From contig JAHEZL010000012.1 of NCBI GenBank assembly GCA_023251095.1, positions 1 to 64,000 of the forward strand: 64,000 nucleotides of DNA, read 5' to 3'. The notes under the pieces are model-generated. The model did no database searches and was not told where the DNA came from. It saw only the letters and a list, made by a program, of their open reading frames with translations. Position 1 is the first letter of the stretch. Every line of letters begins with the position of its first letter. Position numbers and translations under genes: made by a program. Shown in pieces: positions 1 to 8,380 of the stretch. This DNA comes from Flavobacteriales bacterium (GTDB taxonomy: Bacteria; Bacteroidota; Bacteroidia; Flavobacteriales_C; GCA-002722245).

Positions 1-34
1 CACCAAAGAATCAACACACTTTGTTTAATAACTG

Positions 35-685
35 ATGCTGGACACATTCAAACATAAAGGCTTACGCAATAAAATGGTAGATGAGCTGAGAGCCCTTGGT
101 ATTTCTGATGAGCAGGTTTTAACTGCTATTAATAATGTGCCACGTCACTGGTTTCTGGATAATGCTTTTTTGGAATACGCTTATCAGAATAAAGCTTTCC
201 CTATTGGTAGCGGACAAACCATTTCACATCCGTTTACCGTTGCATACCAAACGCAACTGCTGGAAATAAAAAAAGGAGAAAAGGTTTTAGAAGTGGGAAC
301 AGGGTGTGGTTATCAGACTTCGGTTTTGGTACAAATGGGTGCCAAAGTTTTTTCTATTGAAAGACAGCAGGCGTTGTTTGTAAAAACAAAACAGTTTATG
401 ACGGATGCCAATATCCGCGCTAAATTATTTTATGGCGACGGTTATCAGGGAATTCCTGTTTTTCAACCTTATGATAAAGTAATTGTAACGGCCGGTGCGC
501 CATATATTCCTGATGCACTTATTGCGCAAATGGTGGAAGGCGGAAGATTGGTAATTCCTGTTGGTGATGGCGATAAGCAAATCATGACGGTGATTGATAA
601 ACTCAAAGGCGGAGTGCTCAAAAAATACGAGCTGGATGAATTTTCCTTTGTGCCTTTGCTGGTGGATAAAAACTGGAAGAATTAA
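35..685 (+). CDS. pcm: Protein-L-isoaspartate O-methyltransferase
   Basis: Repairs damaged proteins by S-adenosylmethionine-dependent methylation of L-isoaspartyl residues; a cytosolic enzyme. The 216-residue length is usual for the family. Visible are the family-typical GSGQTISHP stretch near residue 58 and the SAM-binding motif VLEVGTGCGYQT near residue 84. The ATG at 35 gives the usual MxxxxKHKGLR N-terminus of Bacteroidota homologues. It ends 15 bases before a palindromic repeat element and converges on the LytTR regulator gene. Family assignment is firm; physiological role is inferred from the family. Confidence 0.95.
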   Translation: MLDTFKHKGLRNKMVDELRALGISDEQVLTAINNVPRHWFLDNAFLEYAYQNKAFPIGSGQTISHPFTVAYQTQLLEIKKGEKVLEVGTGCGYQTSVLVQMGAKVFSIERQQALFVKTKQFMTDANIRAKLFYGDGYQGIPVFQPYDKVIVTAGAPYIPDALIAQMVEGGRLVIPVGDGDKQIMTVIDKLKGGVLKKYELDEFSFVPLLVDKNWKN

Positions 686-700
686 AATAATTTATTTAAG

Positions 701-871
701 AAATCCTCCTTCCCCTCGCACAGAATCCTCTCGCACTCCTCCTTTTCCAAAGGAGGAAGTTGGTTAGCGGGCATTTCCTGAAGTAAGTTGTGAAAATGGA
801 TGAGTACTGTACTTCTCCCTTTGTAAAAGGGAGAGCGCGAAGGCATTAATGTGTGATGGTAAGAGGGATTT
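701..871. repeat. Dispersed palindromic repeat, copy A
   Basis: First of four related copies (others at 11367-11563, 24901-25105, 40258-40429). It starts AAATCCTCCTT and ends AAGAGGGATTT; the two outer arms of roughly 60 bases are imperfect inverted repeats of each other. Each arm also holds its own small hairpin (CCTCCTTT / AAAGGAGG on the left, CTCCCTTT / AAAGGGAG on the right). The central loop contains a GGTTAGCGGGCATTTCCTGAAG-like core shared by all copies. This copy lies between the 3' ends of pcm and the LytTR regulator. It has no coding capacity. Confidence 0.85.
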
Positions 872-882
872 TTGGATAATCT

Positions 883-1596
883 CTATATCTTCTTCACATC
901 CACCAATTTTTTAAAATCCTCCCGATAGTTTTCTCCTAAAGGAATTTTTGCTGTTCCGATGACAATAATATTTCTTTCAATTTCTTTTATTTTATCGAAG
1001 GCCACGATGAAAGAGCGATGGATTCTCACGAATTTATCTTTTGGAAGTTCTGCTTCAACATAAGTCAAACTTAGTAAAGACGATATTTTTTCATCGGCTA
1101 AATGAAACACTACATAATCTTTTAAGCTTTCTATATATAAAATATCGTTGAGGAAAATCTTGGCGGTTTTGTATTCGGTTTTTACAAAAATGAAGTCGGC
1201 ATCGTTAGTAATATTATTGATTGGAGTTACAGGTTTATTGTTGTTTGTTTTTTCCTGAACTTTCATGATGGCTTTCAGCAAACGATCAAAAGGAATGGGC
1301 TTTACCAAATAATCAATGGCGTTCAATTCATAGCTTTCAACGGCATAATTGGGATAAGCCGTAGTGAAAATCACCATGGGTTTTTTCTGCAGGATTTTTA
1401 AAAATTCAATGCCGGTGAGTTCGGGCATTTGAATATCCAAAAAGATAAAATCAATGTTCTGACTGTTGATGATTTCAATGGCTTGTAAGGGATTACGAAT
1501 TTTAGCAACCAGATTCACAAAAGGAATTTTGCTCAAATGACTTTCAATAACATCCAAAGCCAAAGGCTCATCATCTATTGCTATGCAGTTAATCAT
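883..1596 (-). CDS. LytTR-family response regulator
   Basis: A two-component response regulator: an N-terminal receiver domain (residues about 1-120) and a C-terminal LytTR DNA-binding domain (about 138-237). Receiver residues are intact: acidic DDE at 8-10, phosphoacceptor Asp54 in IFLDIQMPELTG, and the conserved Lys99 in YLVKPIPF. The LytTR part shows the usual YIESLKDYVVFH and FVRIHRSFIVAF segments. The ATG overlaps the end of the degenerate kinase gene by 8 bases, so the three genes 3404-883 probably form one operon. Targets are unknown; the divergent outer-membrane receptor at 3782 is one candidate by position only. Confidence 0.93.
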   Translation of the reverse strand: MINCIAIDDEPLALDVIESHLSKIPFVNLVAKIRNPLQAIEIINSQNIDFIFLDIQMPELTGIEFLKILQKKPMVIFTTAYPNYAVESYELNAIDYLVKPIPFDRLLKAIMKVQEKTNNNKPVTPINNITNDADFIFVKTEYKTAKIFLNDILYIESLKDYVVFHLADEKISSLLSLTYVEAELPKDKFVRIHRSFIVAFDKIKEIERNIIVIGTAKIPLGENYREDFKKLVDVKKI

Positions 1597-2407
1597 GGTG
1601 GCTAAATTTAGAAATATTTATGGTTAATGATGTGCCTAAAATGGAGGCATAATGCGGTAGAGGTAGATTCACGTATTTTTCTAAGGCTGATATAAACAAA
1701 GATGTATTTTGGTTGTTTTTAAAAGAAATAACAAAGCAGGAGTTGTTTTGCGTAAGCTCATAATCTAAAGAGTTATGTTCGCAAAGCAGGGTGATGAAAT
1801 CGTGAACAACTTCAGGTGCTCCATTTTTATGATGGTATAAATTGTGCTTCAAAACATTGGAAAGTTTGAGAATAGTGCTTTGTGTTTTTTCGGGTGATAG
1901 CACAGCTTGTTTTTCGGCAAGGCGCAAACTGGAAAGCATAAAGGGGATATTGATAAACGATTTTAATGCGGCAAGATGGTGTTTTCTTTTTTGCTGCTCC
2001 AGGTCGGCTGTCTTTTTCAGGTTCATAAAATAATCATATGACAAGCGGCAGGCAAGGCACAATGTAGCGTATTGAAACGCAACATAAAAACCAATTCCAT
2101 AACAATAGAATATTCTTTTTATAGGAATGTCCTGATAGGAGGACCAGAAAAATATTCCTAAAGTTCCGTAATGGATGATGAAAATAATAAAAAATTGGAG
2201 TACCCATAAAGCGTAGTGTCCCGACTTCCTGTCCTTAAAAAAATAGGGAATGAGTTTGAAGTAATTCCAGTAAAAAAAAGCCATGATAGGAATTTGTTCA
2301 AAGAGGGCAACTTCTATTCTGTATCCTCTTAATAAAATATGATTGAGGAAGGTAAGTATCCAAAACATACTATGAAAAAAGAGGGCTATTTTATTTGCTT
2401 TCTTCAC
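1589..2407 (-). CDS. Degenerate LytS-like histidine kinase (pseudokinase)
   Basis: 272 residues: about four hydrophobic segments in the first 125 residues, then a short cytoplasmic part resembling the dimerisation helix of LytS-type kinases. Where the active partner has QISPHFLFN, this protein reads FINIPFMLS (residues 151-159), so the phosphorylatable His is a Pro (about residue 155). No N-box or glycine-rich ATP lid is visible in the C-terminus. The start appears to be GTG (2405-2407), overlapping the active kinase gene by 17 bases; the downstream overlap with the regulator is 8 bases. It may be a non-catalytic partner or sensor for the kinase, or a decaying paralogue; its uninterrupted frame and overlaps argue for translation. 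Confidence 0.75.
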   Translation of the reverse strand: MKKANKIALFFHSMFWILTFLNHILLRGYRIEVALFEQIPIMAFFYWNYFKLIPYFFKDRKSGHYALWVLQFFIIFIIHYGTLGIFFWSSYQDIPIKRIFYCYGIGFYVAFQYATLCLACRLSYDYFMNLKKTADLEQQKRKHHLAALKSFINIPFMLSSLRLAEKQAVLSPEKTQSTILKLSNVLKHNLYHHKNGAPEVVHDFITLLCEHNSLDYELTQNNSCFVISFKNNQNTSLFISALEKYVNLPLPHYASILGTSLTINISKFSHHD

Positions 2408-3404
2408 TTAAATCAACATTTAAAATTGTTTTGTAGCTTTCTCTTTTCTTATAAATATCAAGCTGGTATTTCTTTTTGTAAACCAAATCCAACCTTCTTT
2501 TCACATTTTTGATTCCAATACCGCCTACATCATCTGTCCGTTTGTTTTCTTTAATACTGTTTTCAACTGAAAAATAAAGACTGTTGTTTTTAGCCAGCAG
2601 TTGAATATCAATTAACGCATCATCATCGATGTTACCGTGTTTGAAAGCATTTTCAATAAAAGGTAAAAGAATCATTCCTTCAAATAAGCTGTTTTCCATT
2701 TTAGTATCAAGATCTATTTGGAAATTAACTTTTACATTACAACGTAATTGGTTCAGTTGAATAAAGTTTTGCAATTGCTGTATTTCATTTTTCAAAGTGG
2801 ATTTACTGGAAGTGGAAAAGCTATCTACATTCATCATTAACTCTTTAAGCTGGCCGATAGCGGTGGCGGTTTTGATCGATTTATTCAGGCATAAACCATA
2901 AATGTTGTTTAAGGTATTAAAGAGGAAGTGCGGACTGATTTGCGATTTTAAATACAATAATTCGGTTTGTTCATTTTCCTTTTCTAATGCAATTTTATCA
3001 TTTTCACTTTTAAACCAAAAGTCGATAAGGGCGAGACCTGTACTGGCAAAAAGAACATGCGTGGTTGAGCCTGCAAAATCACTGAACATGGAAGCCCATA
3101 ATATGAAACGCCCTTGGGCATATCCTCCCCAGCACAATTGAATTCCAATAGAATAAATGAAAATAACTGGAATCAATAAACCGAAGTATTGAACATACTT
3201 TTTTTGTATTAAATATTTAGGAACTAGCCAGTAGTAGTTGATATAAAAAAGGGCAATATCAATCAGTAAATTAAAGAAATTACTACCGTAGAAATTCCAT
3301 TTCGTAGCTTCTTTATAATGCGGTAGCGAAAATAGTAATTTACTGCTTCCTTGCTCGAAAATCCAATAGGCAAGATGTATCCAGATTTTTATCTTTCTAT
3401 CCAT
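2391..3404 (-). CDS. LytS-like sensor histidine kinase
   Basis: Membrane sensor kinase of the LytS/His_kinase family, predicted to phosphorylate the LytTR regulator at 883. About four membrane segments occupy residues 8-135, then a coiled linker, the phosphoacceptor motif SQISPHFLFNTLNN (His at about 159), and a HATPase domain with the N-box LLPFIENAFKHG (Asn at about 252) and a GGIGIKNVKRRL glycine-rich segment. The ATG at 3404 is preferred; the only upstream alternative is a TTG three codons earlier. First gene of the three-gene operon. The stimulus cannot be read from the sequence. Confidence 0.92.
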   Translation of the reverse strand: MDRKIKIWIHLAYWIFEQGSSKLLFSLPHYKEATKWNFYGSNFFNLLIDIALFYINYYWLVPKYLIQKKYVQYFGLLIPVIFIYSIGIQLCWGGYAQGRFILWASMFSDFAGSTTHVLFASTGLALIDFWFKSENDKIALEKENEQTELLYLKSQISPHFLFNTLNNIYGLCLNKSIKTATAIGQLKELMMNVDSFSTSSKSTLKNEIQQLQNFIQLNQLRCNVKVNFQIDLDTKMENSLFEGMILLPFIENAFKHGNIDDDALIDIQLLAKNNSLYFSVENSIKENKRTDDVGGIGIKNVKRRLDLVYKKKYQLDIYKKRESYKTILNVDLSEESK

Positions 3405-3413
3405 TTCAATCAA

Positions 3414-3781
3414 ATGTACTAAAAGCCTTTCCGCTACTCAAGTGTTCTCTATTCAACGCGATTAATTCTCTACCAACAGGTCGGTTTTGTCTACGAAACC
3501 TTTAGTCGCTAAAACTGAGGGAAGCATCGGTGTAATTGCTGTGTATAAAGATTTTGTTTTCCGGGCTATGGATAAATCCAGTGCTTTGTTACACTAAAAT
3601 TTATGAAATGAAAAATATCCTGATCTTATTTTGTGTGTTTACTTGTGTTTTAAATACAAATGATGGAGCTTGTCCAATCGTGACCCTTGAAGTAAAAACA
3701 TGGAATAATTAATTTTTCTTTTCTTAATCTTGTAGCGATTTTACAAGAGAGGAATATTGCCTAGCTTACATCCGCCAAACT
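3414..3781. other. Divergent intergenic region with twin hairpins
   Basis: Separates the kinase operon (minus) from the receptor gene (plus). Two adjacent short hairpins lie at 3483-3500 (GGTTT / AAACC) and 3501-3513 (TTTAG TCG CTAAA). A further inverted repeat, CTTGTA / TACAAG at 3729-3747, sits just upstream of the receptor start and could be an operator. A 34-codon open frame (3608-3712) is listed separately. No convincing promoter box was found. Confidence 0.4.
3608..3712 (+). CDS. Possible small secreted peptide (34 aa)
   Basis: Short open frame starting MKNILILFCVFTCVLNTNDG and ending VKTWNN. The N-terminus looks like a signal peptide (Lys followed by a hydrophobic stretch), and one Cys lies in the remainder (DGACP). 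It sits upstream of the receptor gene in the same direction. Nothing else supports it: no recognised family, and chance open frames of this size are common. It could equally be a relic of a longer secreted protein. Confidence 0.25.
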   Translation: MKNILILFCVFTCVLNTNDGACPIVTLEVKTWNN

Positions 3782-6190
3782 ATGATAAGATATTTCTTTT
3801 TGTTCGCTTTATTATTGCTTATTCAGTTCACTATTTGTGCTCAGCAAATCTCGGGTTTCGTATATCGCGACAGCATTAAAACTCCTTTGGAATTTGCTAT
3901 AATATCTTTAAGTGTTGATGGCGATACATCGGAGCAAGCGGTGGTGACTACCGATGCGGTGGGGTTTTATAAATTCAATGATGTTAAAGCGGGGACTTAC
4001 ATTCTTAAAGCGTCGTTCACCGGTTTTGAAAACTACGCTTCTTCTCCGTTGACAATAGATTCTCTTAAAATTTCTCATGATATTATATTGACGGAAAGTC
4101 TGGTAAAATCCAATGAAATCGTCATTCAGAAAAAGAAAAGTATCATTAAGCAGGAAGCCGGAAAAACTACGGTGGATGTAAAAAATATGTCGGCAGCAAC
4201 AGGTTTGACTGCCATTGATTTATTGCGAAAAATGCCCGGAGTTCGTGTAGATAACGATGGTAATGTTTCTTTAAAAGGGAAATCCAATGTGACGATTTTA
4301 CTGGATGGAAAAATGACCAATATGTCATCAAAACAAATTTCAAATATTTTGCAGTCGATGTCGGCTTCCGAAATCGATAACATTGAAATCATTACTGCAC
4401 CTTCGGCAAAATATGATGCACAGGGTGATGGCGGAATGATCAATATCAATTTGAAAAAATCGACGAAGAAAGGATTTTCCGGGAATTTTCAGGCTACTTA
4501 CGGACAAGGGATTTTGCCCAAATCGAATACCGGTGTGACTGTGGCGTTCAATTCGGGCAAATGGAAATTAAATGCTTCGTATAATCTTATGGCCAATAAA
4601 GAATGGGTGCATGGTTATAACAACAGAAATTTCGGTGCGCTTAGTTCCGGTTTCACTTATCTGCAAACCTATACCAACGTGGTTCCCGGGTTCAATAATT
4701 CTTATTCTGTTGGTGCCGATTACAAAGTGAATTCAAAATTAGATGTTGGCATTTCACATCGAGGAGCATTGATGAATAGTGCGTGGAATGCCACAACCGA
4801 TGGTGTAGTAAGAGATTCGTTAAATAATGCTCAGCAGATTTTTACAACTTCTGATCGTGGGATTTGGTTTGGAAATTCATTTTCAACAGCAACGGATTTC
4901 AAATACAAAATAGATACAACGGGTTCATTTTCGGGGTCAGTGAATATGATGAATTATTCGGATGGAAGCCACGGAAAAGTAAGTGTTACCAGAAATGTAT
5001 CTTCTGTTGCTGATGTCGCCAATCTCAGCAGCAGGCTCACTACCCGGAATAATATTTTCACAGCTAAAGTGGATTACGAAAAAACTTTTTTCAAGAAATT
5101 ATATGTGGAGTCGGGGTTGAAATGGATGTTTAATGAAATTGACAATAGCGTTGATTATTCGGTAGCACAAACTGTTGAGGTGGTTCCTGCCATTCCTTCA
5201 AAAACACTTTTTCTTTATCAGGAGCAAGTGAGTGCGGCTTATGTTCAGGCCAAATGGTCGGAAAAAAAATGGCAGTATCAGGCTGGTTTGCGTTCCGAAT
5301 ACTGGCACGCGAAAGGCGAGGAGTTCTTGTCGAAAAGCACTTTCACCCGTGATTATTTACAGTTTTTTCCATCGGCTTATCTTAGTTATAATCCCCATGA
5401 AGATCATTCGTGGAGTTTTTCATACAACCGCCGTATTCAGCGTCCGGAAGCGTACATGCTTACTCCTGTGAGTTATTTCGAAGATCCTTATTTTTTGTAT
5501 TCGGGCAATCCGAAGTTATTGCCACAACTGTCGCACAGCGTTGAATTGTCGCATAGTTTTAAAGACGGTGGATTGATCACTACGTTCAATTATATGCACA
5601 GCGACAATTACATTCAGCAATGGTCGGTGAGTCAGCGTGATTCTTCCAATATAATAGATATGACCACCATCAACATTCCTTTGTATGAAAACATGGGCTT
5701 GTCGCTGTCGTATTATCAGCCGGTGAAAAAATGGTGGACGGCTCAGCTTTATGCCAATGTTTATCAAAATCATCTGGCGGGATATTTAAGCAATTCCAAG
5801 GTAACGGTGGATAATAGATATGTGAGTGCAGGTTTTTACACCACACAAACTTTCACTTTGCCTAAATCGTGGGTCATTGAATTAACAGGCAATTACACGC
5901 TTAAACAATTGGTAGGTTATACCATTAACAATCCTATTGGAAGCGTGGGTTTGTCGGTTAAAAAAGATGTTTTCGGAGGAAGAGGAACTGTTAAAGTGAA
6001 CTGTCAGGATTTATTTTTCACTTTTAAATATTCGGGAATCACCAGATACAACGGTCTGGAAAGAACCTATTTGCACAGCTGGGACAATAGGGTAGTGTAT
6101 CTTTCTTTCAACTGGAAACTGGGTTCGAAATGGTTTGTCGATAAAGAGGAAAGCAAAAAGAAAATTGATGCGATACAAGGCGGGCGCTAG
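3782..6190 (+). CDS. TonB-dependent receptor-like outer membrane beta-barrel protein
   Basis: 802 residues. A signal peptide (cleavage probably after ...TICAQ, residue 20) is followed by a carboxypeptidase-regulatory-like beta-sandwich (about 22-110, starting ISGFVYRDSIKTPLEFAI), a plug domain (about 120-225, with LRKMPGVRVDNDGNVSLKGKS) and a long barrel (outer membrane beta-barrel family, OMP_b-brl_3 type) to the C-terminus. It is predicted to lie in the outer membrane and import, or anchor at the surface, an unknown ligand. No SusD partner lies next to it. It is transcribed away from the kinase operon, which could regulate it; that link is positional only. Confidence 0.88.
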   Translation: MIRYFFLFALLLLIQFTICAQQISGFVYRDSIKTPLEFAIISLSVDGDTSEQAVVTTDAVGFYKFNDVKAGTYILKASFTGFENYASSPLTIDSLKISHDIILTESLVKSNEIVIQKKKSIIKQEAGKTTVDVKNMSAATGLTAIDLLRKMPGVRVDNDGNVSLKGKSNVTILLDGKMTNMSSKQISNILQSMSASEIDNIEIITAPSAKYDAQGDGGMININLKKSTKKGFSGNFQATYGQGILPKSNTGVTVAFNSGKWKLNASYNLMANKEWVHGYNNRNFGALSSGFTYLQTYTNVVPGFNNSYSVGADYKVNSKLDVGISHRGALMNSAWNATTDGVVRDSLNNAQQIFTTSDRGIWFGNSFSTATDFKYKIDTTGSFSGSVNMMNYSDGSHGKVSVTRNVSSVADVANLSSRLTTRNNIFTAKVDYEKTFFKKLYVESGLKWMFNEIDNSVDYSVAQTVEVVPAIPSKTLFLYQEQVSAAYVQAKWSEKKWQYQAGLRSEYWHAKGEEFLSKSTFTRDYLQFFPSAYLSYNPHEDHSWSFSYNRRIQRPEAYMLTPVSYFEDPYFLYSGNPKLLPQLSHSVELSHSFKDGGLITTFNYMHSDNYIQQWSVSQRDSSNIIDMTTINIPLYENMGLSLSYYQPVKKWWTAQLYANVYQNHLAGYLSNSKVTVDNRYVSAGFYTTQTFTLPKSWVIELTGNYTLKQLVGYTINNPIGSVGLSVKKDVFGGRGTVKVNCQDLFFTFKYSGITRYNGLERTYLHSWDNRVVYLSFNWKLGSKWFVDKEESKKKIDAIQGGR

Positions 6191-6192
6191 TT

Positions 6193-6576
6193 TTAAATTA
6201 CGCTCACCCCTTTTTTATCTTCCCCGATCGCCACAAAAGTAAAAGTGCCCGAAATCGCCTTTTCTCTTTTAAGAGCATACATTTCTTCAATGTAAATTTC
6301 TACAGAAACCGATAAGCTGGTATTGCCTATCCGCGCGATTTTTCCGATGAGTTCAATGATCACGCCTGAAGGAATGGGCTTAGTGAAATCAATACGGTCG
6401 CTGCTCACCGTTACCATTTTTTTTCTGCTGAACCGGGTAGCGGTGATGAAGGCTACCTCGTCCATCAGGCTCATTGCAGTTCCTCCGAATAAAGTATCAT
6501 AATGATTGGTGGTGTTGGGAAATACTGCTTTAAAAATATGGGTTTCGGCTGCTGCTTTTCTTTCTTCGAGCGTCAT
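6193..6576 (-). CDS. Acyl-CoA thioesterase, hotdog fold
   Basis: 127 residues matching the YciA/BACH-type acyl-CoA thioesterases, which hydrolyse acyl-CoA to free acid and CoA in the cytosol. The motif NHYDTLFGGTAMSLMDEVA (residues about 21-39) carries the conserved Gly-Gly and active-site Asp; VTVSSDRIDFTKPI and the following strand segments are also typical. It converges tail to tail with the receptor gene, with only two bases between stop codons. Substrate chain length cannot be judged. Confidence 0.92.
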   Translation of the reverse strand: MTLEERKAAAETHIFKAVFPNTTNHYDTLFGGTAMSLMDEVAFITATRFSRKKMVTVSSDRIDFTKPIPSGVIIELIGKIARIGNTSLSVSVEIYIEEMYALKREKAISGTFTFVAIGEDKKGVSVI

Positions 6577-6717
6577 GTTGTATTTTTTATTTAACGGGAA
6601 ATTAATTTAAAATAGTTTGAATTTATTATTTCCGTGAATTATATTTGACTAAGTAAAGTTTTAAATTAATTAAATTAAGTTGGGATTGAGAGGTAATTCA
6701 TTGTTATCGTTTGAACC

Positions 6718-6885
6718 ATGAAAAAGAAAGAATTCGACAAAAAACCCGTGAAGAAAAAAACTCTTGGCGCGGAAATCAGCAAAAAGGAAAAAATTAAAAT
6801 CAAGAAGAAAGCTTTCGAAGAAGATGAGGATGATTTCGATGGAAGTGATTTGAGCGGTTTGGATTTGTTCTTAGACGAAGATTAA
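6718..6885 (+). CDS. Small charged protein, 55 aa
   Basis: Unrecognised 55-residue frame. The first 33 residues are strongly basic (Lys-rich, starting MKKKEFDKKPVKKKT) and the last 20 are acidic, ending GLDLFLDED. Its stop codon overlaps the stop of rdgB on the other strand by four bases, so the pair converges. The separated basic and acidic blocks, and an open frame without rare features, make it more convincing than a chance frame. Possibly a small nucleic-acid-associated or ribosome-associated protein, but this is a guess from charge alone. Confidence 0.55.
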   Translation: MKKKEFDKKPVKKKTLGAEISKKEKIKIKKKAFEEDEDDFDGSDLSGLDLFLDED

Positions 6886-7454
6886 TTAAAAGTTAACCTC
6901 GTTACCATTTTTTGAATTGCTAATGCCCGGTGGCTGACCTTGTTTTTTTCATCCATCGATAATTCAGCAAAAGTTTTGGTGTACCCGTCCGGTAAAAAAA
7001 CAGGATCGTAACCAAATCCCTCCACACCTTTTTTTTTAGTAGTAATTGTTCCGTGAATTTCTCCTCGGAAGAAATATTTTTTACCATCCATTAATAGGCA
7101 TATTACGGTGACGAACTTCGCTTTGCGGTTGCTGATGCCTCGTAGTTTAGTTAGTAATTTATTGATGTTGGCTTCTACATTGTTGTGTTCCCCCGAGTAG
7201 CGGGCCGAATACACTCCGGGCTCTCCGTTTAGTGCTTCCACAACCAAACCCGAGTCATCAGCAAAGCAGGAATAGCCGTAATGGGTTAAAATATATTGAG
7301 CTTTAATTTCTGCATTTTCTTCAAAGGTTGATCCTGTTTCGGCAATATCTTCAAAGCAGCCGATATCTTGCGTACCAAGGATTTTATAGTTGGGTAAACG
7401 GTGGCGGACTTCCTCTAACTTGTGTTTGTTGTTGGTTGCGAAAATGAGTTGCAT
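6882..7454 (-). CDS. rdgB: Non-canonical purine NTP pyrophosphatase, RdgB/HAM1 family
   Basis: Hydrolyses ITP, dITP and XTP to the monophosphates, keeping deaminated purines out of nucleic acids. Family motifs are present: FATNNKHKLEEV at residues 5-16, CFADDSGLVVEALNGEPGVYSARYSG near residue 63 with the catalytic Asp pair, EGFGYDPVFLPDG near residue 144, and SHRALA near the C-terminus. 190 residues is the usual length. It lies two bases downstream of the M42 peptidase gene and is probably co-transcribed with it. Confidence 0.95.
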   Translation of the reverse strand: MQLIFATNNKHKLEEVRHRLPNYKILGTQDIGCFEDIAETGSTFEENAEIKAQYILTHYGYSCFADDSGLVVEALNGEPGVYSARYSGEHNNVEANINKLLTKLRGISNRKAKFVTVICLLMDGKKYFFRGEIHGTITTKKKGVEGFGYDPVFLPDGYTKTFAELSMDEKNKVSHRALAIQKMVTRLTFN

Positions 7455-7456
7455 GA

Positions 7457-8380
7457 TTATTTATTCATTTTTTGCATGAGTACTTTGTAAGCCTTCAGCA
7501 TTTGCTCAATATCGGCAATGGCTACTTTTTCATCGGGAGAATGCACATTGTCTTCGGGCGCGCCGATGAAACACCAGTCGAAAGGGTAGGGGGAATGCTG
7601 CAAAACATTGCCGTCGCTGCCACCTGCCGATTCCACTTCAATTTGATAGAGCACTTTACTTTGATCTAAAATCTTTTTGATTTCATTGAGGTAAGATCTT
7701 CTTGGAATGCCTGAATCCCTCATAGAAAAGGCAACGCCGTTGCCGTGTTGCACGCCTGATGTTACCCAGGTGATATCACAGATTAAGGCTTGTCGCACTT
7801 TGTATTTCTCAAAAATATGTTTTGCAATAAACTGAGCTGTTCCGCCGCCGTGTTCTTCATAAGTGGAAAAAACGATGATGCCGTTTTCCAGATTCTCTGC
7901 GGTTTTTAAAGCGGTGAAAACTCCTAGTCGGTTGTCCATGTAAGGCGACTGGATATAATCTTCACTTTCTCTGAAATTCGGTTTGAAGGTTAAAGTAGTT
8001 CCTCTGTCGATTTCTCTTTTATACAAGTAAGATAAGTTGCGATCCTTATCAACATGCAGTTTACATTCAATTTCTCCTTTGCTGTCTTCGCCCACTAATT
8101 TAAATCCTGATTTTGAAGCCGGTCCGCCAATGCGAATCAAACTACTGCTGTATCCAACAGTATATCCAATAGAATCCAAATGCGCGAACATTGCCGTTTT
8201 AGGTTTTCCGAAAACCAAAACAATAGTATCGTGAAATTCCTTTCCTGAAAGAATAGTAGGTTGCACCTTCCATTTTTTCTTTTCCTTTTTAATGTAGGCC
8301 AAAACAAATTTGGTCATGTTGTGTTCCGAGCCGGAAGGCGCGTGAATACTACAGAGGGTTTTTAGTAGGGAGAAATTCAT
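7457..8380 (-). CDS. M42-family metallopeptidase
   Basis: A co-catalytic zinc aminopeptidase of the M42 type. Metal and catalytic residues expected for the family can be placed: HLD at 67-69, bridging Asp149 in YMDNRLG, EE at 175-176 in TYEEHGGG, Asp202 in ICDIT and His280 in VHSPDE. At 307 residues it is slightly shorter than typical M42 enzymes (about 340-360). The start ATG overlaps the stop of the upstream DUF4293 gene by one base (TAATG), indicating translational coupling. Probably a cytosolic peptidase; substrate preference is unknown. Confidence 0.85.
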   Translation of the reverse strand: MNFSLLKTLCSIHAPSGSEHNMTKFVLAYIKKEKKKWKVQPTILSGKEFHDTIVLVFGKPKTAMFAHLDSIGYTVGYSSSLIRIGGPASKSGFKLVGEDSKGEIECKLHVDKDRNLSYLYKREIDRGTTLTFKPNFRESEDYIQSPYMDNRLGVFTALKTAENLENGIIVFSTYEEHGGGTAQFIAKHIFEKYKVRQALICDITWVTSGVQHGNGVAFSMRDSGIPRRSYLNEIKKILDQSKVLYQIEVESAGGSDGNVLQHSPYPFDWCFIGAPEDNVHSPDEKVAIADIEQMLKAYKVLMQKMNK

